A DNA stretch of 64,000 nucleotides, from contig CAVNZM010000005.1 in the NCBI GenBank assembly GCA_963693365.1, positions 4,898,001-4,962,000 on the forward strand. The letters run 5' to 3'. The translations under genes and the position numbers were made by a program. The notes below the pieces were generated by a model. It was not told where the DNA came from, ran no database searches, and saw only the letters and a program-made list of their open reading frames with translations. Source of the stretch: Amoebidium appalachense. Its lineage: Eukaryota > Ichthyosporea. Below, piece after piece: positions 1-33,170 of this stretch. Within the stretch, counting starts at the first letter, position 1. Each line of letters opens with the position of its first letter.

Positions 1-174
1 AGTATGCTCTTGTACCCAGCACATTACATTCCTCCCGGCCTCCCTCGGCTGTCTTCCTCCCTTTCGCCACTATGTAACATCCCACTGAAAACAAGATACT
101 TTGAAGAAGAACTATAATTTTCATCAATTGAAGATTGAACCCCCACAGAGGCTCATCGACAGCAACCCCCAACT

Positions 175-489
175 ATGGACACACGCAAAGATACGGCCGG
201 GAATGGAGGAGACATGGTCTAGGAGGAGGGGGGTTCAAAGAAAAAAGCGAAAAACAGCAAGAAGTTGACGTGGGAGGGACACCTCACAAAGGCAATGGTT
301 GGCCGGTGGCAACAAATGCAGTCCATTTCCGTTGCCGGTGGGTTGTGTGGCGAAAGGGTTAACCTGTTCAGATCCGTAATTTCCACGAGATCGACATCTA
401 GTCAACTGATATCGACACGAGTCAGTTTGTGCCCTAATGTGAACATGAAGTTGATAGGAACTAACCAAATAAAAGTTGCACGAGATTAG
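175..489 (+). pseudogene. relic ORF with in-frame stop, unidentified
   Basis: An ATG at 175 opens a frame that runs 15 codons to a TAG at 220-222. The same frame then stays open to a TAG at 487-489. After the stop it encodes a Lys-rich stretch (KKKAKNSKK) followed by LTWEGHLTKAMVGRWQQMQ. The lysine patch followed by an amphipathic W/M-rich segment resembles the N-terminal DNA-binding part of some transposon proteins, but I cannot assign a family. It may equally be part of an intron or a chance ORF. No exon of the downstream LRR gene could be recognised here. Confidence 0.2.
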
Positions 490-11362
<10,873 letters not shown>

Positions 11363-11804
11363 GACTAAACATGGTGTTTAAACCAGGAGTTGCGCCTGAA
11401 CGATGCCTTGGGAAGTGGACACGCCGAGCAGCGTGATGAGAAGCTTTTATGTGAATGACAAGAAAACGTGTTTCCGATACCAAATGTGGCGATGGCCATT
11501 TACTTCAAAAATTGATTGGCTCCGGGTCTTTTCGGGTTCAGTTGATTGCTCCTAGGCATTGGGTGGACCAATGCGGATCAAGGAGAACACCATGACGTCA
11601 CTGGCATTGGCCTCAATCGGTGACTCCTACCTGAGGTTAACTAAGGGGCCATACGAGCTTCGGTTTAATGGGCGATAAAGATATGGTATGTATGTATTAT
11701 GGGGTGTATGTGTAATGTAGGTACGTGGGTATCGTTTGTAGTTTAGTGTTCCCATTGCGCAGTCGAGGCAGTAGGTCGAGGGGGGTGCAAAGCGTGACTG
11801 TAAG

Positions 11805-11837
<33 letters not shown>

Positions 11838-12343
11838 GGGGGGGGGGGGGGGGTTGCTGATGTTTGGTTGTTTGGCGAGGGAGGAGGGACAGGGGGAGGG
11901 AAAGATGCTGCATTATTGATTCATAACAACAGTTTTTCTCACCTCAAAAATGGATTAGATGCGTATGCCCACCGGATCCAATTCTTCATTTTGATATGTA
12001 ATGGCCATGTATGTGTCTCAGACCCTGCTCACGTACGCAGTACACAGCACACCACCTACGAATTTCAACACCGTACGAAAGAAAAGTTGCATGGGGAATG
12101 AGTAATAAATTACTTGCATTACCGTGGCGAATCCATGTACGGTGGGGTTTTGAAACGGGACGAGATTTTATTCAGTTTCTGTTTGTTACGTTTATAACTT
12201 ATCTTCACCGTATACGTGGGCTAAAGGTTACTCCCGTGCTCGGCTGCTGCCTATATGCAGTCATGCACACCAGAAAACTTCATGTCATGCCAATACTTTC
12301 AATACATACCCAATACATTCCCTGTATCCTATGAACAGTTTAT

Positions 12344-12397
<54 letters not shown>

Positions 12398-12747
12398 ACA
12401 CACACACACCTCTCCCACTCCCCGACCTTCCCGGCCCCATCCCGACCACCACCGCCACCATCACCACCCACCCATACAAACAGTAACAAACAAAAGAGAA
12501 TGGGCAGGTGATAATGTACATAATGTAACACGGGTGCACACACATGCATGACGAACCAAGCCAATCACCCAGACCCACAAAACACGGTCAATTTGCTAGG
12601 AGGCAGTAGGAAAATAGTCACTGGATGCAAGTGTAGGGAAAAGGTTATCCATCCAAATATTATGCCACTGGCTTTTACAGTAGCATCAGACTAAATGGTC
12701 CAAATGTTAATTAAAATCCCTTAACAAACCTAAAAACCGGTTTAAAG
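11363..12747. other. intergenic region between convergent genes
   Basis: Between the LRR stop and the stop of the minus-strand zinc-ribbon gene. It holds a T-run followed by (TG)n and G-run (about 11803-11853), a C-run followed by (CA)n (about 12344-12408), and unique sequence with no exon that I can support. Confidence 0.5.
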
Positions 12748-17650
<4,903 letters not shown>

Positions 17651-18408
17651 GTTGAACGGGTTGCACGTGTGCGTACGTGTCTGTGTGTGCGTGTGTCCTT
17701 CCGAGTTTGGGGAATTGAATGGCTTTGGTAGCTTCGTGTGAGGTCTGTGCCTGTTGCTTCTACACTTACTCTAGCTCTGCCATATGTTATCCGAAAGGTG
17801 TGCGTCAGAAGTGCTGTGTATGCAAGACAACTTTTCTGTACCCGCGCCAACCACTGTAACTTGTGACAAGGTTGTCACGTTCCAAACTACACAACAACCA
17901 ATGAATATATGGGAACGTAGACCATATATGCGAGTATTTTCTGGAATGCTTACAGCTGCTGGCTTGAATAACTACCAATCGAAGAGTGGCCTAATAGTAT
18001 AATTAGCATACTTTCTTGTCCTGATGTCGCAAACAACTAACCCAAATAAGGCTAATCCTATAATTTACCGCGTTTTGATTGGTTTATGTTTCTATTGTTT
18101 CCCGCCCAAATTCCTTCTGTTTGCTCCGGATCCTTCAAAAAGTTTTCGCTAGTCGACACTGTTTTTGGGCAAGGAAAAGACCAGGGGAGTACACCAATGT
18201 TTTATATATGCTTCATGGATGTATAAGGGGTTTTTGTATTCTTGTTTCCAATATATAATTACTTCGCCCCAGAGCACTTTCAAGACAAAAACTGCACTTT
18301 CTCAAACTTTTTATGAAAGCCCATGTGCCGAATCGCCGAGGCAAAGTGAGAGCGCATTCGTTTCCCCATCGAAAGATTTCCCAAGTAGCACCCATATAAT
18401 ATCCCAAA
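17651..18408. promoter_or_regulatory. divergent promoter region between zinc-ribbon gene and PARP16
   Basis: The two ATGs (17650 minus, 18409 plus) lie 758 bp apart, head to head. TTTCCCGCC at 18098-18106 matches the E2F/DP consensus core TTTSSCGC, and GATTGG just upstream (18077-18082) is an inverted CCAAT-type element. Shared regulation is inferred from position; no start site is visible. Confidence 0.4.
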
Positions 18409-19404
18409 ATGAGCACAGAAACACTACAAAAGGCCGTGGAGCAGCTTGCTCGCACGGATCCCACCGGGCTTGACCTGCAGCTGTGTATGATCAACGCTGC
18501 CCTGGCAAGTTACAAGCGCCGGTTTCTGTTCAAGCCTCTGCCTGCTCAACTTGCACCGATGGTGGAGGGAGATGACTTATCGAGCCTGGTAACTGGGCTG
18601 ATATTGCATGCTTATGGGTGAAGTGCTGGAATGTGTGTGGTTTTTGATGTGTTAAATAGGGTAAATAACATTACGCTGAATCAGATGTGTATGGTTATTT
18701 TACTGAGTGCGATTTCGTAGATCCTGCATCGGTGTGTGTGTGCTTTTGGTGAGTAGGTGCGTGTGGCAGTGTGAGTGCACGTGTTTAAGTTTTTCGGTTG
18801 GCAAATGGGTATGAGGGGTATGAACTTTTTCTAACTGTACGTGGTGAAGTGGGGGAGGAAACATGGCAAACCTTCGTCCTTGTTTAAATGTGCAATCCTA
18901 TGCACGGTTGTCGCACACAAAACAAACACACGACTACCTGTCCCCCCCCCCCTCCCCCCGCCCTTCTCTTCAGCCAACCCGTTTCCTCTCCCCCCCTCCC
19001 CCCCCCCCCCTCCCCTCCCCAAACCACCACCACCACCACATCACATCTTCGTTCTCACAGACGTAGATCCGTCTGACCGTGTTATCATCCCATGCAGAAA
19101 TCTGCGCTCGAAGAGATCCCCTCGGTAGAGTCCCTGGCAGCAGGAGACTGCAAACTCTGTATCCTCTACATGTTGCGTGGGTTGTATTGGGCATTTTTTG
19201 GTTTTTTTTGTTCTGCTTTTTTGGTAGCTCCAGGAAGGTGCTCTCGATTTTATTCAGCAGAAAAGATGTGCATACACGGCTTTCTTTCTTTTTCTTCTAT
19301 GCAACATGCAACAGAGTAATGCACTATGGAATGAGAAAATGATTTCAACTTGAATGGGGGGTCAGTAGTGAAGTGGTGTTTGTGGTGCGTGTTTTTTTTT
19401 TTTT

Positions 19405-19437
<33 letters not shown>

Positions 19438-19902
19438 GGGGGGGGGGGGGGGGGGGGGGGGGGAAGGGGCGCCGTTGGGGGGGGGGGGGGGGGGGGGGGG
19501 ATGTCACACTCAGAAAGGCACAGCAGGATTCAGTAGTAGAAATTAATCCGAACTAAACATGCCATTGGAATAGCCTGCCAACCACATTCCGCGTACCCCT
19601 TGACTATCCGCCAAGCCTGGCAGGCCTTTCAACTGGCGCATTTTGCAGCCGCCAACCCCTTCTTCGAGCTGAAACCCATGCCCGTAAATGAAACTGTAGG
19701 ACCCCCCCCCCCCCACACACACACACACACACATACACACCTCCCCTCCCTGTGTCCCCCCCCCCCCCTCCCCCCCCCCTTCCCCCCCAACACACATACA
19801 CATATTAGATGCTGTGTACCTTCCGATCTATCCATTTCCGTTTTTTCACTCAGTGAAGCAGCTTTCCCCCATCCCGTCTCACGCACACACAAACACATAC
19901 AT

Positions 19903-19964
<62 letters not shown>

Positions 19965-20655
19965 CACCTCTTTTTCTCTCTGGATATCCAAGCGGTAGAA
20001 GCAACAAACGATGGACACTCTGCCATTCACGTCCAAAGCACTCATTTAGGACGATACCAATTTTCAGAACGATTCATGTCATGAGGTTGAAATATTTACC
20101 CGGTATATCCCTGCAAATGCCCACTATCTCACCTCTCTGCCGCTGCACTTCCACCCACAGGTAGATGAGATTATCTCGCAAACCGGAAAACCAAGCTATC
20201 CCATTCGTCCAGACCACATCTACGAGGTTCGCTACCGTGCATTCCCAAACCGCAGAAGCACAATCACACAGACGCCGCCAACAGCCGAAAACATAAACAC
20301 AGGCGTCGACGAAATTTCAAAACATCCAGTGATTGCAGAAAATGGCACAAACACAGAGAAGCAGAGTGTGAATGAAACGGGTAAAGAGTCAAACGGTTCA
20401 CAGGCGGGAAGTGGGGAAGGTACACAGAATTCAGTGGATGACGGGAAACATGCGAGTGGGGGCATAACGAAAGAAGCAAAATCGATTGGTGGGTGGGAGC
20501 CCGAGGGAAGGTTCGAGAAGCTCAAGCGGGAATATGGGGTGAGGCTCGGCTACCACGGATCACCGTTCGAGAACATTTATTCCATCGTCAATAATGGTTT
20601 GCAGGCACATCTCAACACGGTGGGTGTCTTTTTTGTCCTCTCTGTAACCCCCCCC

Positions 20656-20691
<36 letters not shown>

Positions 20692-20766
20692 CCCCCACAC
20701 CCCCACACCCCTTCCCCCCGGGGCTCACACACACACAAACAATCACACGCACGCACACACACACAC

Positions 20767-20811
<45 letters not shown>

Positions 20812-20835
20812 ATCACACGCACGCACACACACACA

Positions 20836-20869
<34 letters not shown>

Positions 20870-21044
20870 TTCTATGGAGTTCTGGTTCGAGGGAGAAGAA
20901 TTAAGAGCTGTTGAGCAGATAGGAGAGGAAGGGGGGGGGGGGGGGGGGAGGGGGGGGGGGGGGGGGGGGGAGGGGGGGGGAAGATAGCAGGAGAGAAGTG
21001 GTAGAGGCAGTGGTATATAGAGGCCTGTGGTGGTGGTGGTGTGT

Positions 21045-21078
<34 letters not shown>

Positions 21079-21525
21079 AGTAGTGTACGCCTGGATATGC
21101 CCAGTTGCAATCTACTTGTGACACCATTTCAGCACCTCTACTCTGTCCCCCTCCTCTTTCCTCTCCGATTCTCACACCCCAAGCTCCCCCCTCTCTACCC
21201 TCTCCTTTGGCCCTTACACACACGGACACTCCTAAATTGTACAAGGCACCCCGACAACACACAAAAACAGCCCCCCTCCCCCCCCCCCCCCCCCCCCCCC
21301 CCCTGCATGTTTGCCAAACCACAAGCGCCCACGGCCGCACACACGTGCGCGCGCACACACACACATGCATATGCATCACCTTATTTCCCCCCCCCCCCCC
21401 CCCCCCCCCCCCCCGTTCAGCCCCCTTCCCCTCACCTTCCCCCCACACACACACACAAATGCAATCACGCTCACACACACACACACACGCTCGCAACCAC
21501 CCCCCCCCCCCCCAACCCAACCCCC

Positions 21526-21572
<47 letters not shown>

Positions 21573-21744
21573 ACACAGACGGCCGTGTATGGTGAGGGCA
21601 CCTACCTATCATCTGACCTGGCCGTAGCCAAAGACTTTGCGCCCAATGCTCTTGCCTGGAAGCAGAGTGCTCTGGCAGGCCACCTTGCCTGTGTGTGTGT
21701 CTGCGAGATGATAGACCACCCACGTACGTGCCATGTCCCCCCCC

Positions 21745-21775
<31 letters not shown>

Positions 21776-21843
21776 ACACACACACCACCACACACACACA
21801 CACACACCCAAACACACACCCACACACACACACACATGCGCGG

Positions 21844-21880
<37 letters not shown>

Positions 21881-22284
21881 AACACACACAGCCCACCCAC
21901 TGCTTTTTGTCTATATGCCCTCGTTACATTTTCAGGTAGATGTGCGTGTATAACTGCATGTTTGTTTGAAATGCACGCTGCTTCCGACCTGCCCTATCCC
22001 TTTGATCCACGCCTCCCCCCTCCCTAACCGAAAGTCCTTTTTTTTTTTTACGTTCGTTTCCCGGCTGTGGCCCTTCATGCCACCTACTCCCCCCCCCCCC
22101 TCCCTTCCCCCCCCGTCCCCATCGCCCCTCGCCATTCATAACCGCCACCGCCGCCGCCACGCATGCCCACACACACACACACTCACTCACGCACACTCGC
22201 ACTCGCACTCGAGCGCGCGCACACACACACGCACACACACACACTCTCTCTCTCTCTCTCACTCACCCACTTACTCACACACAC

Positions 22285-22331
<47 letters not shown>

Positions 22332-23571
22332 TGCAGAGCTCCAGAAAGGCAAAGCAGTGCAACCGGGGCTGACAGTGAGTGAGGAGGGCCGTCTACCCAC
22401 CACCTACTATATAGTGAGAAATAATGAACACCTGAGGGTCAAATATCTTTTGGTCTTTGGCCAGGGCCCCGCCCCTTCAAAAAGGTATGTACATGCTGTT
22501 ACACACACTCTCTCTTTCTCTTGCTCCCTCTCTCTCTCTCTCACCCACACACACACACTCTCTCTCTCTCTCTCTCTTTTCTCCCTCCCCCCACCTACCC
22601 ATGTTCAAGTGAAACAGTATCTGAGTTGGGTTTCGTTAACGAGGTGAATAGGTCGAAACTCGGGTACTGTGGATGACGTGGGCCCCCCCTGAGGATGGGC
22701 TCTGTTTATTATGCATACTCTTTATGTATGGCTTGCATTCTGCATCGTGTTATCCGTTTGTTCTTGTGTACTTCGTACTCTTTTTGACGCATTCAAACCC
22801 CCCCCCCCCCCCGTCTCTCTCTCTCTCACTCACACTCTTTTCTTGCTCTCCCTTCCCCCTTTCCCCCCCTCCCCCTCCCCACCCCACGGCCCTTGTTATG
22901 GGCTTTGTTCGTTTTGACTTCCTCTTTAGTGGTTTACCAATGTCTTTACTCATTTGGTTTCCCCCTCTCTTGCATACATCACCTGCCCCCCCCTCCCTCC
23001 CCCCCTCCCCCCCCCCCCCCCCCCCTCCCCCCCCCCCCGCCCCCTTCCCCGGTCCCTAGTAGTTCCTACCACCATTCCCAACCAGCCCTTTTACTCACAT
23101 AACCCATCCCCCCACCCCTTCCTCTATTTCTCTGTTTGCTTCATATGCTTTTCCGTGGGTCGAGCCCAGAGTAACCATTTCGGGACACATTTTCTTTTGG
23201 TCCCCCCCCCCCCCCCCCCCACCACCACCACCACCTTTCCGTTCAACCCTCGAAACCCCCCCCCCCCCCCCCCCCCCTTTGTCCCCCCCCCTTCCCTCTT
23301 CTCCCTTCAGTGACTTCGTTCACTTGACTCACCTCAAATACGGACATGCCTGTCTTCTCCTCTCCCTCTACTTGCATCTCAGATTTTTTCGTGCAAGCAG
23401 CATCTGTTTGTATAAACCAAGACAGACACGAAAACAACATGCAGTAAACCCTAACCGACACACTGGCTGTTGTTGTTCTACTGATACGCTGACCCCCCCC
23501 CCTCCCCCCCCCCCCCCCCCCCCCCCCCCCCGGCGCTCCTTCTTCTCATACAACACATTTACCCTACACCA

Positions 23572-23617
<46 letters not shown>

Positions 23618-23654
23618 ACACACGTGCACACGTTCACACGTTCACACGTTCACA

Positions 23655-23723
<69 letters not shown>

Positions 23724-23757
23724 ACGACACACACGCGCGCACACACACACAATCCAA

Positions 23758-23819
<62 letters not shown>

Positions 23820-23985
23820 ACCCACGTACAGGCACACATCTGGACGCAGCTTCCTCCGCCGTCACCCCCTGTTTGTAGCCCTGTGCCTGTACATGCTTCT
23901 ACTCACGTACATCGGCCTTGCAAAGTCACCTACCCTTACCCGATTCCTTAACAGATACGTGTACGGTACGGTGGCTAGAAGATGA
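18409..23985 (+). CDS. PARP16: protein mono-ADP-ribosyltransferase PARP16
   Basis: Complete seven-exon model: 18409-18588, 19098-19176, 19574-19695, 20161-20619, 21579-21723, 22337-22484, 23832-23985 (TGA 23983-23985); all in phase, 428 residues. PARP16 is a tail-anchored ER/nuclear-envelope enzyme that transfers single ADP-ribose units from NAD+; in mammals it acts in the unfolded protein response. Visible here: an N-terminal helical region ([15 protein letters not shown]), a catalytic domain with [17 protein letters not shown] (His about 259), [13 protein letters not shown] (Tyr about 289), CEMIDHP, and LRVKYLLVF (Tyr about 365), together the H-Y-Y arrangement of mono-ARTs. Residues about 391-407 ([20 protein letters not shown]) form the C-terminal membrane anchor, followed by a short basic tail. 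It is longer than the human protein (about 320) because of a polar insert at about 155-250. It is the head-to-head neighbour of the zinc-ribbon gene. Confidence 0.92.
20641..20868. repeat. C-run plus (CA)n in PARP16 intron 4
   Basis: A C-run begins about 28 bases after the donor at 20620, followed by interrupted (CA)n to 20868. A 44-base segment, ACAAACAATCACACGCACGC and following (CA)n, occurs twice. Confidence 0.85.
22593..22797 (+). mobile_element. SINE-like dispersed repeat, copy B
   Basis: In the last PARP16 intron, nearly identical to copy A from CCTACCCATGTTCAAGTG to GACGCATTCAAA and then a C-run. It has the same A-box-like and B-box-like segments and the same orientation as the host gene. 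Confidence 0.55.
23575..23817. repeat. (CA)n microsatellite before last PARP16 exon
   Basis: Interrupted (CA)n leading into the acceptor of the terminal exon (CCCACCCACGTACAG, AG at 23830-23831). It includes CACGTTCACACGTTCACACG at about 23628-23655. Confidence 0.9.
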
Positions 23986-24405
23986 GAAATATCTGCGCAT
24001 ATGATCATAAAGTTTGTCTATATGTTGTATGAGCACGTGTTTGCATGGGGGAATGGGTGCCATAATTGTTGGAATCAGCTCACGCCTGAGTAGATGTATG
24101 CTCCAGTGTTTTAGATAGTGGCTAGCCTTTCACTGGCATGGGTGTGGTTAGATGATGCAGCATTGTTGTCGTCCACGAACTGAAGACGGAAGGGGTGGGC
24201 AAGTGTGTGTATGCATTGGCAGACACGCACACGCACACACGGACGCACACACACACGAGATTGCGCACGCCCACACACAGTCACACACACACAACCACAA
24301 GACTGTGTGCGCGCGCACACACACATGTACGCGCATGCACGCGCTCAAAGAGAAACACGCATGCACTCGTTCACACTTACACATACACACGTGCGTGTGC
24401 ACTCG

Positions 24406-24450
<45 letters not shown>

Positions 24451-24468
24451 CGATCGAGTAGCGGATAT

Positions 24469-24561
24469 AATTAACGGTAGTTTTGAGGCACTATGTCCTA
24501 ATGTCCATAGCCTAATCATCTGCCACGGATTGAAGCATTTGTTCTGTCCTATGATGTATTC
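24469..24561 (+). CDS. orphan LRR-like exon
   Basis: After (CA)n and TACGATCGAG, an open frame reads VADIINGSFEALCPNVHSLI and continues ICHGLKHLFCPMMYS to a TAA. The CPNVHSLIICHGLK part fits the cysteine-containing LRR consensus. No partner exon was found upstream between PARP16 and here. It could be a fragment of a duplicated LRR gene, the last exon of a small undetected gene, or chance. Confidence 0.3.
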
Positions 24562-25170
24562 TTAATGCAAGAGGGAAAAAGAAATAATCCCTAGCAGTTA
24601 GTATAATGGTTTCGTATTAATTATTCCACAACTGATGAAGGTAATACTCAGCCTGTAATCTAATAGGGGGGGCAGAATGAGAGCTCGTTCCATGAGAAGT
24701 TCCGATTAGTATTAGTATGTTTCTTTGATGCAGTATCGCCGATTAGGTTAGCTCTTCTCCTAGAATGACAAAAACCGATAGTCCTCTTCATAAATCTGGT
24801 TGTTCTCTCTGGGAAATAAGATTCACTGTGTGATCACGTACGCGTCCTCTACATGTTATGCCTTTTATTGTGAGTGTAACCTGCCTATATATGAGACCAA
24901 TGAAAAAATAATGAATAAATCCGATTGGTGCATGCAATATCTCATAATAGCTTTGAGTTGGTTGCGCCTGCACGTTCTTCCGTGGTGGTGGTTGCTATGC
25001 ACGTGGGCATGACGTCACCAAGTACGTGCACGCGTATGTACGACTGCAGACTAGTGTTGGTGGTGGTGGTGCACATCTTTCCTCCTCCTCCTTCTCTCTC
25101 TTTTTTTTTTTTGTGCGTGTCTGCACAGCTGTGTGTGCGCACGCACGCGCGCAGCCCCCTGTGTGTGTGT

Positions 25171-25217
<47 letters not shown>

Positions 25218-25508
25218 CGCGGGGGATGGCTTGTACTTGGTTCACGTGCACAGGGTCTTCATTGTCTATATTTTTAAACTTTCGGTGGAAAAACATTTAT
25301 ATACACGACTTTGAGCTTTGGATGTGTTACATTACGCGCGTGCCCGTGGTCATCTTTGCTACACATAATATCTGGGAAAAGGGTTGGTTACATAACCCAT
25401 GCATTCGACAAAACTTTTCAGTCAATCACGATTACTCGTTGTGTCTATGGCAACTGTACTATATATCTATTCTTAGCCCTGTATGATGCCCCGATCGAAA
25501 TAAAATGC

Positions 25509-25509
<1 letters not shown>

Positions 25510-25558
<49 letters not shown>
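25510..25558. repeat. (TA)n microsatellite
   Basis: About 23 TA units in AT-rich intergenic sequence between PARP16 and the SET gene. The region 24562-26015 otherwise shows no exon that I can support, apart from a G-run at about 25171-25217. Confidence 0.9.
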
Positions 25559-25559
<1 letters not shown>

Positions 25560-26015
25560 GTTGTATCTCAGTGCACAGCTGCAGTAGGCCACAGCAGAAT
25601 GCTCAAACGCAGAGTATATAAACAGGAAATGGTTAGGGCCCATAAATGTTCAGCGGCTGCATGCCTTTTTTCGGTCCATTTTAAATATTCAAGTGTTAAG
25701 ATCTTACAACCACACATGCACACATCTAATGGTATGGACACAAAATCAGATGTTTTGTGGTCCTCATTCGTCTTAGAGATGATACATCGATAAAACATGA
25801 TAATGTCACGATTTTTTTTTAAAGATGATACTTCCTTCAAAGATGATATTTCGATTAAAGATGATATTACGATTAGAAGGATATTTTGATACACTCCTAG
25901 ACCCATCTTAGGGCAATGCTTGCAGGCAACTAATGTTATTACCGTAGTAAACTCACAATGATGTCCATGAATTACCAATTAATATCTATTAATCACTCTT
26001 GTTTTGTAAATGTTT

Positions 26016-30767
<4,752 letters not shown>

Positions 30768-31357
30768 TCCGAAATTTCTCCTGCAGCCTTGCCCGGGTCG
30801 GGCTTCTCAACAGCGACTTTGATAAATCTATATGCTCGCTAGACCGTGACTATTTCTCGCTAAACACAATGCAGATTGCTAGATTGCTGGGAAAAACTAG
30901 ACAAGAGTAGTTTGTGGTGTTGTGGCCCAAACTCAGACTGCAGCTGACGGCAGCTGGATATTTTCTGGCTGACTTCCAGAAGTAGAAGGCCGTGATCTAC
31001 TTTTGAATGGATGCTCTCCTATCCAATGGCGAAGAATATAGGGTCACGTGATCAGACTGCAACGCTCGGCGTAACCAAGGCAAGGCCTCCTAGCTCTGCT
31101 GCCACCTACTGAGATGGCTCCTTATTTTTCCTTACACATTCAGCGAACACTGGACTCTATCGAACCGTCGAGGCGCCGCGACAGAAAGCATGCACGCGGT
31201 CGCGAGAGTGTAAGGAAACTTAAAGTTCATCGCAGCGCGTGCACACCGTCAGTACGTGTGAGCCTACTCTGACTTAGGAGGCCTTGCTGACCCTAACCCG
31301 TACTGGTGTTGCCGCACGTGCGACGTTGTACATCTACTTGAGGCGGTCCCTTTTTGC

Positions 31358-31398
<41 letters not shown>

Positions 31399-31920
31399 AA
31401 AGGAGACACCGCCTCAGTAGGTGGTAGTTGCTGACCCTGGATTCAGCTTCAGATCGTGATGCAAACGTTTCCAGGCCTGTCAGCGTAGGAGGCCTTGAAC
31501 CAAGGCCAAAGGAAATTAGGAGGCCTTGGGCGTAACCCGGTGTGACGTACGTGTGCCTTCGAATTCCGCAACAGTACCCGTTGCAAACACCACCACCGGC
31601 CACCATTGCAGAAAGAAACACTGAAAAAAGGGAAAGGAAAGGGCTCAAAAGAAGAAGGAAAGAAAAAGTAAAACGCTTTTAACTACGTGTCCCTTCTTCT
31701 TCTGTAAACGTCATGCACGAGCGTGTGTGAAATCTGGATCAGGTTCGGGACAGGTGCTCTTCTACCAACTCTTTTCCAGGAGTGCATAAATATTATAATC
31801 GTGTATGTATACGTGCAGGAAAACTCTTCCATATGGAAAGCGTGCTGCGCGCCTCCATTATTTGCCGCACCAGCAAGGGAAGTATTCTCAAATTGCGCAT
31901 CACACGCGCTGTGCTGGGGA

Positions 31921-31963
<43 letters not shown>

Positions 31964-32512
31964 GGGGAACCCAACTAAATGATTTTCTTCTTAGTCTAAA
32001 TGGTGCTTCATAGAGTAAGAAAACCCTGACATGTAATCGTCAACCAACATCTATTTACCTGATCATGACATACCGCTGAGGGGATAATCCGAGCAAAACC
32101 CCCCATGCCTGAGATTGGTCTCTCTTTGCCTCGAGTGAACAGCGTAAATCTCCGTCTATATATGCGCAGCCTCATTTTCCATTACGACTGTGTTTGTGCT
32201 GATGGTCAGAAGCTTGCTTGGTGCATACACGTCAAGTTGTGTGACTTCGAAAAAATGGTGTGCCTAATTAGAAGCGGGTTACAAAAAGCCGCATGGAACA
32301 GCAGTAGCTGAGCTGTAAGGCAAGGTTCCCGATTGCAACCAACCTGATCATGAATCTTGCACCTTCAAGTTGGTCGATCGCGTTCAGTATGGTAGGCCGG
32401 ACAAGCCGGCACCAGACTCAGCAAGTTGGATCCTTGTATCATACAACTTAGTTTCTGCACGAAAATTAATGTTCTTTTTGTTTTTTCTTGGTTTTAAGTC
32501 TTTCTTGTGTAT

Positions 32513-32575
<63 letters not shown>

Positions 32576-32606
32576 CGTGTGTGTGTGTGTTGAGGGCGTG
32601 TGATGT

Positions 32607-32637
<31 letters not shown>

Positions 32638-33170
32638 GGGGGGAGGAGGGGGGTGAGGCCTCGGAGAGGGAAGGGGGAAGAACAGTTTATTGTCGACATC
32701 CACATATACGAGATCTACTAAATAATATCCGGATATAAGCTTGATGTTGTGTGGCACCATGCCAACATGTTATGCATTACGAAATCAAGGCAGAAAGCTA
32801 GATAACATGTACATGGCAAACAGGCATACGTACCGAGACTATAGAAAATGACATTGTCACATTTCATGGTTTGTTTTGGATGCACCCTGCACTACGGATA
32901 TGCCAACGGTTGATACATCCTGTCCGTGGACCGGGCAAAGAGAAGAAAACACGGGCCGTGCAAAAAGGCATGCTACACATGCACAAGCAGGTGTCGTCGG
33001 CTTTCTATTGTGATCTTAGAGGTGCTTCTGCACTAATTACTGTACGTGTACACCGCGCCTTATTCTTCAAAGCCTTGAAAATATAAATCATCTCACTACA
33101 AAAAAAAATTGTACGTGAGTAGGCCGGAGGCAGATCTAGCCCCTGGAAAATCAACTTGGCCCGAGATTGA
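30768..33170. other. intergenic region, no gene recognised
   Basis: Unique sequence upstream of the SET gene. It contains an A-run flanked by inverted arms (31339-31416), four AGGAGGCCTTG motifs (31081-31528), a second A-run (31922-31962) and a (TG)n block (about 32516-32580). ORFs at 32105-32311 and 32871-33086 have no recognisable motif. Confidence 0.5.
31339..31416. repeat. inverted repeat around a 36-base A-run
   Basis: TGAGGCGGT (31339-31347) and ACCGCCTCA (31408-31416) are perfect 9-base inverted arms around an A-run at 31361-31396. It may be a retroposed poly-A remnant or a hairpin; the sequence does not decide. Confidence 0.6.
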
